Position numbers and translations under genes: made by a program. Of a DNA stretch of 64,000 nucleotides, positions 1-7,738 are shown in pieces; position 1 is the first letter of the stretch, and each line of letters opens with the position of its first letter. This DNA comes from an uncultured Mycoplasmatota bacterium (GTDB lineage Bacteria; Bacillota_I; Bacilli_A; RF39; UBA660): positions 1-64,000 of the forward strand of contig CAMZCT010000004.1 in assembly GCA_947305065.1 (NCBI GenBank), in the 5' to 3' direction. Below the pieces are notes generated by a model, which worked only from the letters and a program-made list of their open reading frames with translations, searched no databases and was not told the DNA's origin.

Positions 1-191
1 TCACACGCCGACGATAGTTTTCGCGAAAATAGGTCGTTGCCTAATTTTTTTTTTTTGGCTTTCTTTTTCTCGGGGGGACGTAAGGCTGTGGATGGGAAGA
101 GGTTATCCAAACTAGATAAGCGGCGATTATTAAATTTTTTAAATTTTTTTTTATAATTTTTTTTGATATAATAAATTTAGGTTGTGATAAT
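1..191. other. Window edge, unexplained non-coding stretch
   Basis: The first ~120 bases are richer in G and C than anything nearby and hold a long T-run and a G-run; the rest is A/T homopolymer leading to the first gene. No reading frame with a ribosome site is visible. The self-complementary piece TTTTCGCGAAAA could be part of a hairpin. It may be the 3' end of an RNA gene cut by the window, or a contig-edge artefact. I cannot tell which. Confidence 0.3.
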
Positions 192-848
192 ATGAGTGAT
201 GGTTTTAATTATTCGGTTGAAGAAAATACCAATAACGTCTTTGAATTTATTAACTATAAATTAGCTTTTGGATGTGGTGATCATGAATTTTATTTATCAA
301 AACAAGGAGAATATATAGTCGATGGTTATCCATTTAGATTTGATTGGAAAGAGTGGGCTTATAATCATGGTTTAGATACTGAATTCGGAGTAGAAGATTT
401 TGAAAATTGTTCGGAAGATATAATTGAAAATATAAAGTTTGAATATGAAGAAAGTAAAGAAGAATGGCTTAGATTATCTGGCATAGAAGAAAATGATTTT
501 AGAACATTAGAATTATTACATAAACAATATAAAGCTATTGAGGAATATTCGAAAAATCCAAATAATGAAGAAGCTAAACAAATTATATTAAAAACATTTG
601 CTTTAACAGGAATAAATTGTTTGAGGTATCTTGTTGATTTAAAAACAGCAGAAGAATGGCGTAATTTAACTGATGGTCAAGGTTCACAAATATGTGCTGT
701 TTTTACTGGTTATGATCCGTGGCGTTTTAGTGATGAACAAAGAAAAAGTATTTTATCTTACATGCATAGGGCATTTTGTTTTTATTTAGACCTAATAGAT
801 CAATTGACTGCTGAAAAAGAAATACAAAGTGAAAATCAGATAAAATAA
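192..848 (+). CDS. Hypothetical soluble acidic protein, 218 aa
   Basis: I do not recognise this protein. It is acidic, with no signal peptide or membrane segment, and looks mostly helical. The middle (about residues 75-140) is rich in Glu and Lys; the C-terminal part has several aromatic positions (YDPWRF, FCFYLDL). The ATG is preceded only by a weak ribosome site (GGTTGTG). It stands alone: the terminator behind it and the promoter of the pilin-like array separate it from what follows, so nothing links it to that array. Codon use matches the neighbours. The reading frame is well supported; the function is unknown. Confidence 0.6.
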   Translation: MSDGFNYSVEENTNNVFEFINYKLAFGCGDHEFYLSKQGEYIVDGYPFRFDWKEWAYNHGLDTEFGVEDFENCSEDIIENIKFEYEESKEEWLRLSGIEENDFRTLELLHKQYKAIEEYSKNPNNEEAKQIILKTFALTGINCLRYLVDLKTAEEWRNLTDGQGSQICAVFTGYDPWRFSDEQRKSILSYMHRAFCFYLDLIDQLTAEKEIQSENQIK

Positions 849-880
849 AAAAATGTAAAATGTTATTATAAAAGGTTGAT

Positions 881-911
881 AAGTAAGTCTATATTTTGAC
901 TTATTTTTTTT
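881..911 (+). terminator. Rho-independent terminator
   Basis: AAGTAAGTC pairs with GACTTATTT across a short loop, followed by a run of T. It closes the 192-848 gene. Confidence 0.7.
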
Positions 912-974
912 AATGACTATATCTATTATTTTTTATTTTTTTAAAGCTAGTAAAAGAGGAATAAATCTCTTTCA

Positions 975-1004
975 TTTACTACTAACTATTTTACGTGATA
1001 TAAT
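975..1004 (+). promoter_or_regulatory. Extended -10 promoter of the pilin-like array
   Basis: TGATATAAT at 996-1004 is a perfect TGnTATAAT extended -10 element. TTTACT at 975-980 is a weak -35 with an 18-base spacer. An imperfect hairpin (TAGTAAA.../...TTTACTA) lies just upstream. Transcription would start near 1011, at the ribosome site of the first array gene. Confidence 0.6.
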
Positions 1005-1022
1005 TATAACGAGGTGTTATAT

Positions 1023-1310
1023 ATGATACTTAGTTGGGAAATGTGTCAGCAAACTGTTAAAGGCTGGAGAGTTGTAGTTTTTTTCATGCTTATTGCTAGA
1101 ATAGTTGTTCCAACTATTATTATAATGACGGGTTTAGTTTCTGTTTATAATGCTGTTTTTAAAGGTACTGCTGATGAAACTGTAAAATCATGGAAACAAA
1201 TCGCTATAAAAATAGCTGCAGCTGTTATTATATTTTATGTTCCATATCTAATGAGTTCTGCTGTTAAGTTATTTACAAATGCTAAAGAAGATGATGATGT
1301 TTATATCTAG
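1023..1310 (+). CDS. T4SS-pilin-like two-helix membrane protein, no C-terminal domain (array member 1)
   Basis: A 95-aa protein with the pattern shared by the whole array: CQQTVKGWR near the N-terminus, a first hydrophobic helix (about 15-40), a short polar loop with Lys-Gly and ETVKSW, a second helix (about 58-80), then an acidic EDDD tail. Two helices, about 100 aa and a KIAAxxxxFxxP second helix resemble VirB2/TrbC or T4SS-pilin-like subunits; this is recalled similarity, not a search. The ORF track starts at a GTG inside the ribosome site GAGGTG, so ATG 1023 is preferred. It stops just where its paralogs continue into a CxxC segment, so it may be a minimal form or a shortened copy. Confidence 0.65.
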   Translation: MILSWEMCQQTVKGWRVVVFFMLIARIVVPTIIIMTGLVSVYNAVFKGTADETVKSWKQIAIKIAAAVIIFYVPYLMSSAVKLFTNAKEDDDVYI

Positions 1311-1380
1311 CTTGTCCACAGGGAATTGCTAGAGTAACAAATTATACTGCAAATAAAATTGGATTAAGGAGTTGATTAAG

Positions 1381-2328
1381 ATGTTAATGGCTATTGATAT
1401 CTGTCAAAATACTGTAAATGCTTGGAGAATAGTGGGATACTTTATAACAATAATAAAAATAATTGTTCCAATAGTTATAATAGTTACAGGTGTGGTGCCT
1501 ATATTTAACGTAATAGTAAAAGGCTCTGCTGAAGAAATGTCTAAATCTATTATTACCTTTGGTAAAAAGCTTGCTGCTGGTATTTTAGTGTTTTATGTAC
1601 CTTATATAATTACATCTTCTGTTAATATATTAACAAGTGCTAAAGAAGACGATGATATATTTATTTGTACCTCTTGTTTTAATGAACCGAGTGGAGAAGC
1701 ATGTGTTTATCATGTAAATTTGTTAAAAAAGATAGAAGAAAATGAAATAAAAAAATTTTCTGGGGAATCACTTTCAGGTGAAATAAATACTGGTGAATTA
1801 AATGATAGTACAGAGGATGGAAATAGTACTAGTAGTGGAAGTAATTCTGCTACTGTAGAAAACTTGCTTAAAGAAGCTAAGAAAGTAACTGATTATGCAA
1901 GAGAGAATAACTTTAATTATGGAAATGCACCAATAAATCCTGCGGTTAATCACGATGCAAAATTAACTAGTTGTGATAGATGTGTTGGCTGGTTTTTGTA
2001 CAATATTGGTTATGATGATCAACCTTATCAAAATGGATTAACAGTACTTCCATTAAGGGATTATTGTGCTAGTCATGGATTTAAGAAAATAACAAGTGCA
2101 AGTGATCTTCAAGCGGGTGATATTGTATTTGTTAGTCCGAATGCAAGCGGAAATCCTGGTCATGTATATTTATTAGGTAATAATCTAGGGAATGGAATAT
2201 GGGAGAGATATGATTGTGGAAGTGTATATAGAATTAGATTAACAGGTCAATTTAGTAGTTATTCTTCACAACCATTTCATGAACCAATCGGTAGTTTTGT
2301 TTATGCTTATAGAATGCCTAACGCTTAA
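1381..2328 (+). CDS. T4SS-pilin-like membrane protein fused to an NlpC/P60- or CHAP-like cysteine peptidase domain (array member 2)
   Basis: A 315-aa protein. Residues 1-80 are the pilin-like unit (ICQNTVNAW, helix, loop, helix, EDDD), followed by the array's CTSC...C segment and a charged Ser/Thr-rich linker (about 105-160). The C-terminal 150 residues look like an NlpC/P60 or CHAP cysteine peptidase: Cys in SCDRCVGWFL, the fold marker LQAGDIVF, and a His in GHVYLLG. Such enzymes cut peptidoglycan peptides. The usual DCSG motif is changed, so activity is inferred. With two crossings both ends would lie outside, placing the enzyme at the wall. Start: AAGGAG at 1366-1371 selects ATG 1381 over the upstream TTG. 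Confidence 0.72.
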   Translation: MLMAIDICQNTVNAWRIVGYFITIIKIIVPIVIIVTGVVPIFNVIVKGSAEEMSKSIITFGKKLAAGILVFYVPYIITSSVNILTSAKEDDDIFICTSCFNEPSGEACVYHVNLLKKIEENEIKKFSGESLSGEINTGELNDSTEDGNSTSSGSNSATVENLLKEAKKVTDYARENNFNYGNAPINPAVNHDAKLTSCDRCVGWFLYNIGYDDQPYQNGLTVLPLRDYCASHGFKKITSASDLQAGDIVFVSPNASGNPGHVYLLGNNLGNGIWERYDCGSVYRIRLTGQFSSYSSQPFHEPIGSFVYAYRMPNA

Positions 2329-2354
2329 TTAAGCGATATAAAAGGAAGTATAAT

Positions 2355-2528
2355 ATGATATTAGTTGTTGGTATATGTCAAAATACAGTAAAAGTTTGGC
2401 AAATAGTTGATGTTATTTTTACGATACTAAGAATATTAATACCAATTATTATCATTGTTACCAGTCTAGTACCTCTTTTTAAGGCATTAATAAGCGGTAT
2501 AGCAATTGTTTATGATGATTATAAATAA
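2355..2528 (+). pseudogene. Truncated pilin-like paralog, 57 aa (array member 3)
   Basis: Not in the ORF track. ATG 2355 follows the ribosome site AAAGGAAG. The protein opens with the array signature (ICQNTVKVWQ), has the complete first helix ending VTSLVPLFKAL, then breaks off at ISGIAIVYDDYK. The loop, second helix, CxxC segment and enzyme domain are missing. It lies in frame order between members 2 and 4 with normal spacing, so it is probably a deletion product of a full-length paralog. With its ribosome site intact it could still be made as a single-helix peptide. Confidence 0.65.
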
Positions 2529-2549
2529 AGAAAAAGAGAAGTGATTAAA

Positions 2550-3593
2550 ATGATTCAATTATTGGATGCTATGATATGTCAAAATACAGTAAAGGGTTGG
2601 AGAGTAGTAGGACTTTTAGTAACTATAATTAAAATACTTGTTCCGGTAATAATTATTGTTACTAGTATTGTACCTATATTTAATTCTTTTTTAAAAGGAA
2701 CTGCCGAGGAAACTATAAAATCATGGAAACAAGTCGGTAGAAAGATAGCTGCTGGAGTTATTGTTTTTTTGATTCCTTCTTTAATTTCAGCATTAGTAAA
2801 ACTAATGGCTAATGTTGAGTTGGTTAATGATGATGCTTTAATATGTTCAACATGTTTAAGTTCACCTGGTGGAAGAGAATGTCAAGCATTTGTTAATAAT
2901 TTAGATAGAATGTTAGAAGAGGAGAAGAAAAGATTTGAAGGTGAGAAATTATCTGGAGAAACAAAAACATCTGAAATGGGTGAAGCAGAAAGCAGTGAAA
3001 GTCCTAATACTAAAAATGGATCTAAAGTAGCTGTACCTGGATCAGGTAATACTCAAGCGGGTGATTATAGAGACATAGCTAATGCTGCGTATGAAGGAGA
3101 TAGAGCAGCTAGACAACAAATAATTGATGTATTAGCTCCTGCTGCACAAGTAGCATGGAAAAGGGATGGTTATTTACCTTCTGTATTAATAGCACAAGCT
3201 ATCATGGAATCAGGATGGTTGAAATCTCAACTTGCTTACGATTATAATAATGTTATGAGTATGAATACAGACTTAAATAATAGTTTATGGACGTCTATTG
3301 ATTGGGATGGTACATCTACTAAAATAAGAGTTGTACATGGCGGTGATGGTAATAATCATTATACTTATGATGAAATGCGTGTTTATAAAAGTGTAGAAGA
3401 ATGCTTTTTAGATTATTCTCATTTTGCAACTACTTATAAAAATGGTAAATATGCTGGAATAATAGGAAATAAAGATCCAAATTATGTAATAGAAGCTTTT
3501 ATGCCTGGTTATACAGAATCTGTTTCAGCTAGAGATCAAGTAAGAAAAATAATTAGTGATTATGATTTAACCAAATATGATATAGATAGATAA
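2550..3593 (+). CDS. T4SS-pilin-like membrane protein fused to a glucosaminidase domain (array member 4)
   Basis: A 347-aa protein. Residues 1-90 are the pilin-like unit, followed by CSTCLSSPGGREC, an acidic linker (about 115-165) and a C-terminal domain of the mannosyl-glycoprotein endo-N-acetylglucosaminidase family (Flg_J/LytG-like): SVLIAQAIMESGW with the likely catalytic Glu, then NNVMSMN and a conserved end (YKSVEECFLDYSHF). This family cuts the glycan strand of peptidoglycan. ATG 2550 is chosen because the upstream GTG sits inside the ribosome site GAGAAGTG. Its 5' part is almost identical in DNA to array member 5. Confidence 0.8.
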   Translation: MIQLLDAMICQNTVKGWRVVGLLVTIIKILVPVIIIVTSIVPIFNSFLKGTAEETIKSWKQVGRKIAAGVIVFLIPSLISALVKLMANVELVNDDALICSTCLSSPGGRECQAFVNNLDRMLEEEKKRFEGEKLSGETKTSEMGEAESSESPNTKNGSKVAVPGSGNTQAGDYRDIANAAYEGDRAARQQIIDVLAPAAQVAWKRDGYLPSVLIAQAIMESGWLKSQLAYDYNNVMSMNTDLNNSLWTSIDWDGTSTKIRVVHGGDGNNHYTYDEMRVYKSVEECFLDYSHFATTYKNGKYAGIIGNKDPNYVIEAFMPGYTESVSARDQVRKIISDYDLTKYDIDR

Positions 3594-3850
3594 AGTAAAG
3601 GAAGATAGATATGTTATTAGAATCATTTATATGTCAAAACACAGTAAAGGGTTGGAGAGTAGTAGGAGTTTTAGTAACTATAATTAAAATACTTGTTCCA
3701 GTAATAATTATTGTTACTAGTATTGTACCTATATTTAATTCTTTATTAAAAGGTAATGCAGATGAAACTATAAAATCATGGCAACAAATTGGTAGAAAGA
3801 TAGCTGCTGGAGTTATTGTATTTTTAATACCAACTCTTGTAGGATCGTCT
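2576..3850 (+). repeat. Near-identical direct repeats in the 5' parts of array members 4 and 5
   Basis: About 230 bases starting near 2576 recur starting near 3631 with few differences, including silent sites (for example shared GTAATAATTATTGTTACTAG). Members 1, 2 and 6 are similar only as protein. The two copies therefore duplicated recently or are kept alike by gene conversion, while the downstream parts (glucosaminidase versus acidic tail) differ completely. Confidence 0.75.
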
Positions 3851-4102
3851 GTAAAGATTTTCGTAGGAGAGGATTATCAATCTAGTGATGTAAGTTATTG
3901 TGTGGATTGTTTTGCAAATCCTGTTGGCGATGATTGTACTAAACATGTTAATGATTTTGATACTGCTGAGGAAAGAGAAGCAGAAGAGATTAAACAGATT
4001 CAAAAAGAAGAGCAGAAGAAGGAAGATAATGCAGATGAAAGTGTTATTGAAGGTGGTTCTGTAGATACAAATAAGATGGGAACATCTGATCCAAGTAATT
4101 AG
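3611..4102 (+). CDS. T4SS-pilin-like membrane protein with acidic tail (array member 5)
   Basis: A 163-aa protein. Residues 1-85 repeat the array unit (ICQNTVKGWR, two helices, GRKIAAGVIVF), followed by YCVDCFANPVGDDC, the four-cysteine pattern of the family. From about 115 it is a highly charged Glu/Lys coiled-coil-like tail with no enzyme domain. The ribosome site AAAGGAAG precedes ATG 3611 at good distance, 17 bases after member 4. It could be the structural subunit to which the enzyme-bearing paralogs add, or one whose enzyme was lost. Function is inferred only from the array. Confidence 0.68.
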   Translation: MLLESFICQNTVKGWRVVGVLVTIIKILVPVIIIVTSIVPIFNSLLKGNADETIKSWQQIGRKIAAGVIVFLIPTLVGSSVKIFVGEDYQSSDVSYCVDCFANPVGDDCTKHVNDFDTAEEREAEEIKQIQKEEQKKEDNADESVIEGGSVDTNKMGTSDPSN

Positions 4103-4117
4103 TAAGGGAATGATACT

Positions 4118-5143
4118 ATGTTTCTAGTAAATTTTTGTCAAGAAACGGTTAATGCTTGGAAGTTAGCTGGAATATTAGTATTGATAGTTAGAGTAATGGT
4201 GCCAATAGTAATAATTATAACGTGTTTGGTACCTTTTTTGGATGCCTTAATTAAGGGAGATTCTAAAACTCTATTTGATGCTGGTAAAACTATGTTTAAA
4301 AAGATATTTGCGGGTTTAATAGTATTTTTTATACCAACTATTATTTCTACAACAGTGAATATTTTAGTAAATAGTGATTATGTAAATGAAAAAGTTAAAG
4401 TATGTTCTGTTTGTTTAGATAAACCCAACGGGGATGAATGTAATAGAGCTGTCGAGGAACAAAAAAGATTATTAGAGGAAGAAACAGAAGAATTTAAAGA
4501 AGAAGAAATAAATGGTAGTGTTGATACTTCTGAATTAAAAGATAATGAGGTGGATTCTAATCAAGAAAGTAATAGCAACAGAGTTAAGGGAACTATTAAT
4601 ATAATAATTGGAGATTCTAGAACAGTTGGTATGTGTGCATCTTTTACTGGTAATTGGACTGGATGTAATAAAGGTGATCCTTTTATTAATGGTAACAATA
4701 TTTATATTTCAAAAGGTTCAACGGGATATTCGTGGTTTGATAGTTCGGCAGTTCCAAGTGTTAATACAATATTAAATGCGGGAGCTGGAACAACGTATAA
4801 TATTATTTCTTTAATGGGTGTAAATTATTTATTAAGTGATATAGATAAGTACATTGTTAAATATAATGAATTGGCGCTTGGTAGTTGGGCAAAGCATAAT
4901 ATTATCATAGTTTCAGTTAATCCTGTTGATGAATCTGTTGAATCACAAAATGGATATAGTACTAAAAATTCTGATATAGAAAGTTTTAATGAGAAGTTAA
5001 AAAATGGAATATTAGGTAAAAGTAATATGACGTATTGTGATGTATATAATCAGATAAAAGACAATTTTGGAACAGAGGATGGACTTCATTATAACGATAC
5101 TACCTATCAAACAATTTATAACAAAATTATGCAATGTGTATAA
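4118..5143 (+). CDS. T4SS-pilin-like membrane protein fused to an SGNH/GDSL hydrolase domain (array member 6)
   Basis: A 341-aa protein. The N-terminal 90 residues follow the array pattern (FCQETVNAWK, two helices, KIFAGLIVFFIP), then CSVCLDKPNGDEC and an acidic linker to about 155. The C-terminal domain opens with IIIGDSRTVGM, the block I GDS motif with the nucleophilic Ser, has VNYLLSD where the block III Asn is expected, and ends with DGLHYN, the Asp-x-x-His block. SGNH enzymes near the wall are often O-acetyl esterases; the substrate here is unknown. This is the last array gene; tsaE follows behind its own promoter. Confidence 0.76.
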   Translation: MFLVNFCQETVNAWKLAGILVLIVRVMVPIVIIITCLVPFLDALIKGDSKTLFDAGKTMFKKIFAGLIVFFIPTIISTTVNILVNSDYVNEKVKVCSVCLDKPNGDECNRAVEEQKRLLEEETEEFKEEEINGSVDTSELKDNEVDSNQESNSNRVKGTINIIIGDSRTVGMCASFTGNWTGCNKGDPFINGNNIYISKGSTGYSWFDSSAVPSVNTILNAGAGTTYNIISLMGVNYLLSDIDKYIVKYNELALGSWAKHNIIIVSVNPVDESVESQNGYSTKNSDIESFNEKLKNGILGKSNMTYCDVYNQIKDNFGTEDGLHYNDTTYQTIYNKIMQCV

Positions 5144-5188
5144 TTTTATAAAAATATAACATTATGGTTGAAAAGTAAATAATATTAT

Positions 5189-5197
5189 TGTTATAAT
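5189..5197 (+). promoter_or_regulatory. Extended -10 promoter of tsaE
   Basis: TGTTATAAT lies 18 bases before the tsaE start codon. No convincing -35 is visible. It separates the t6A genes from the pilin-like array. Confidence 0.5.
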
Positions 5198-5215
5198 CAT
5201 TTTGGGTGAACAATT

Positions 5216-5668
5216 ATGAATTATAAATATACATCTAGATCAGAAGATGACACTTTAGAAATAGCAGAAAATATTGAAAGTGAAAAATTCCCAGGTATGG
5301 TAATTTGTTTAAACGGAGAACTAGGTTCTGGTAAAACTGTGTTTGTTAAAGGTTTTGCTAAGGCATTAGAAGTAAAAGAAACTATTACTAGTCCTACTTT
5401 TAGTCTAATAAAGGAATATGATGATGGAGAGATGCCTTTATATCATATGGATTTATATAGATTAGAAGATAAGAAGAATGATATAGGATTATTAGATTAT
5501 TTTAATAAAGAAGGTATTTGTCTTATAGAATGGCCTGAAATGATGGAAGAAGATCTTCCTGAAGAAAGACTAGATATTACCTTTAAAGTAGTTGGTGAAG
5601 AGACAAGAATTTTAGTATTTACTCCACATGGTAGTAAGTATGAAGATGTCTGTGCTGCTATACTTTAA
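5216..5668 (+). CDS. tsaE: tRNA N6-threonylcarbamoyladenosine synthesis ATPase TsaE
   Basis: A 150-aa protein, the usual TsaE length. TsaE is the ATPase that works with TsaB and TsaD to put threonylcarbamoyl on A37 of ANN-decoding tRNAs in the cytoplasm. Visible motifs: Walker A GELGSGKTVF, the TSPTFSLIKEY segment, and LYHMDLYRLE, all typical of the family. tsaB and tsaD follow directly, as in many Bacillota. A small terminator-like hairpin separates it from tsaB. Confidence 0.93.
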   Translation: MNYKYTSRSEDDTLEIAENIESEKFPGMVICLNGELGSGKTVFVKGFAKALEVKETITSPTFSLIKEYDDGEMPLYHMDLYRLEDKKNDIGLLDYFNKEGICLIEWPEMMEEDLPEERLDITFKVVGEETRILVFTPHGSKYEDVCAAIL

Positions 5669-5690
5669 GCTCCGAAAGGAGTTTTTTATT
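5669..5690 (+). terminator. Terminator-like hairpin after tsaE
   Basis: CTCC-GAAA-GGAG with a T-run. The stem is short, so some read-through into tsaB is likely. Confidence 0.6.
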
Positions 5691-5733
5691 TTTGCTTAAA
5701 TGTGGTATAATATGGGCACGAAAGGGGTATTTT

Positions 5734-6303
5734 ATGTATACGTTATTTATAGATACTCATAATCAAGAAGTAGTTGTGATTTTATATAAAAATAAAAAAA
5801 TTGTAAAACATGTTAATAAGTTAACTGGTTATCAACATAGTCAAGTTACATTACCAACTATAAAAAGTGTTTTAGAAGAAGAAAAAATAAAACCACAAGA
5901 TTTAAATGAAATAATTGTTGTAGTTGGGCCGGGATCATTTACTGGGGTTAGAATAGCAGTAACTATTGCTAAGACAATGGCTTATACTTTAAATATCCCA
6001 ATTAAAACGATTGATTCTTTATCTTTAAAAGCTATTTCATGTGATATGAAAGAAGATTTCTTTGTATCGGTGTTAGAAAAAAATGGGGCTTATGTAGGTA
6101 AATTTTCAAAAGATTATAAAGCTTTGGGAGAATTCTTATATTATAGTAAAAGTGAATACGAGAAATTCTTGCAAGAAAATAATGTGATTGATGTTGATAA
6201 GATAGACTATGATAAGTTAATTAACTTTATGGATAAGTGTGATGTTACTAATCCTCATGCTATTAAACCTTTGTATATTAAACGTATTGAGGTTTTAAAA
6301 TGA
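5734..6303 (+). CDS. tsaB: tRNA t6A synthesis scaffold protein TsaB
   Basis: A 189-aa protein. TsaB is a catalytically inactive ASKHA-fold partner that dimerises with TsaD. The N-terminus (MYTLFIDTHNQEVVV) and the hallmark VVGPGSFTGVRIAV are clear. It is shorter than the usual ~230 residues; the C-terminal half is reduced. GAAAGGGG at 5720-5727 selects ATG 5734, 14 codons inside the track ORF. Its stop overlaps the next start (ATGA), so it is translationally coupled to the RimI-TsaD gene. TATAAT at 5706-5711 may be a promoter of its own. Confidence 0.9.
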   Translation: MYTLFIDTHNQEVVVILYKNKKIVKHVNKLTGYQHSQVTLPTIKSVLEEEKIKPQDLNEIIVVVGPGSFTGVRIAVTIAKTMAYTLNIPIKTIDSLSLKAISCDMKEDFFVSVLEKNGAYVGKFSKDYKALGEFLYYSKSEYEKFLQENNVIDVDKIDYDKLINFMDKCDVTNPHAIKPLYIKRIEVLK

Positions 6304-7724
6304 TAAGGGATTTAACTATTAATGATTCAGAAAACTATTTGCGTTTAGGAAAAGTACTAAATAATAACTTTAATAGTTTATTTAATTTAGATAGTATTCT
6401 AAATAATGATAATGAGAAAATTATTGGTTATTATGATAATGATAAATTAGTCGGATTTATCCACATTTCAATATCTTTTGAAGTATATGATATTGTAAAT
6501 ATTGTAGTTGATTCTGATTATAGAAATAAAGGAATAGGTACTAAACTTTTAAATTATGTAATTGATAATAATTTAGAATGTAAAAAACTGATGTTAGAAG
6601 TTAGAGAGAATAATAACAACGCTATTAAATTTTATAAAGATAATGGTTTTGAATTGATAAATGTAAGAAAAAATTATTATGGTGATGAAGATGCCTTAAT
6701 AATGAAAAGAGATGTAAATATGAAAGATGTTTTTATTTTAGCTGTTGAATCATCTTGTGATGAGACTAGTATGGCCATAATAAAAAATGGTAATGAATGT
6801 ATACAGTTAACGGTATTGACACAAATGGATGTTCATGCAGAATTTGGTGGAGTAGTACCTGAAATTGCTTCAAGAATGCATACAGAGAATATAACAATGG
6901 TGTTAGAGGAAACTTTAACCAAAGCTAAGATGACAATGGAAGAGATTGATGCAATTGCTGTTACTTATGCTCCAGGTTTGTTGGGTAGTTTATTAGTTGG
7001 TGTGGAGTTTGCTAAAACTTTATCATATATTTATGATAAACCGTTAATTGCTGTTAATCATATCGCAGGACATATATATGCTAATAATTTAGAAAGTCAA
7101 ATGAAATTTCCATTACTTGCTTTAGTAGTAAGTGGAGGTCATACTGATTTAATACTAATGAAGGATGATTATGTATTTGAAAAGCTGGGTGGAACTTTGG
7201 ATGACGCAATAGGAGAGTGTTATGACAAGGTAGCAAGGGTTTTAGGTTTAAAATATCCTGGAGGGCCTAATGTAGAGAAATTAGCTTTAGAAGGGGAATA
7301 TACATACGATTTACCTATACCTATGAATGATGAAACTCTAAATATTAGTTATAGTGGTTTAAAAAGTAGTATAATTAATTTAGTACATAATGAAACACAA
7401 AGAGGAAATGAAATTAGAAAAGCTGATTTAGCAAAATCTTTTCAAGAAGTAGCTGTAGATCAATTAGTAAGAAAGAGTGAAATAGCTATTAAAAAATATG
7501 ATGTAAAGAATATGATTATTGCTGGAGGAGTTTCCGCTAATAAGAGATTAAGAGAAAGAATAAAAGAATTAACGGATCAGTATAATATTGATTTATCTAT
7601 ACCAAGAATGATATATTGTACTGATAATGCTGCGATGATTGGTGCGGCTGCTTATCCTTTATATTTAAAAAAACAGTTTGCAGATTTGGATTTGAATGCT
7701 AGTAGTAATGAGGAAATATATTAG
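6300..7724 (+). CDS. tsaD: Fusion of RimI-type N-acetyltransferase and TsaD
   Basis: A 474-aa protein. Residues 1-138 form a GNAT domain of RimI type (acetylates the N-terminus of ribosomal protein S18), with the acetyl-CoA loop RNKGIGTKLL and a C-terminal NAIKFYKDNGF. Residues 141-474 are a complete TsaD, the threonylcarbamoyl transferase: AVESSCDETSMAI, the metal-binding NHIAGH, VSGGHTDL, and the ASKHA GGVSANKRLR. The join is in frame without a stop. An internal ATG at 6720 has only a weak purine-rich stretch before it, so separate TsaD production is possible but not clear. RimI and TsaD are adjacent or fused in various bacteria. Confidence 0.92.
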   Translation: MIRDLTINDSENYLRLGKVLNNNFNSLFNLDSILNNDNEKIIGYYDNDKLVGFIHISISFEVYDIVNIVVDSDYRNKGIGTKLLNYVIDNNLECKKLMLEVRENNNNAIKFYKDNGFELINVRKNYYGDEDALIMKRDVNMKDVFILAVESSCDETSMAIIKNGNECIQLTVLTQMDVHAEFGGVVPEIASRMHTENITMVLEETLTKAKMTMEEIDAIAVTYAPGLLGSLLVGVEFAKTLSYIYDKPLIAVNHIAGHIYANNLESQMKFPLLALVVSGGHTDLILMKDDYVFEKLGGTLDDAIGECYDKVARVLGLKYPGGPNVEKLALEGEYTYDLPIPMNDETLNISYSGLKSSIINLVHNETQRGNEIRKADLAKSFQEVAVDQLVRKSEIAIKKYDVKNMIIAGGVSANKRLRERIKELTDQYNIDLSIPRMIYCTDNAAMIGAAAYPLYLKKQFADLDLNASSNEEIY

Positions 7725-7738
7725 AAAGGTGTAATAGT

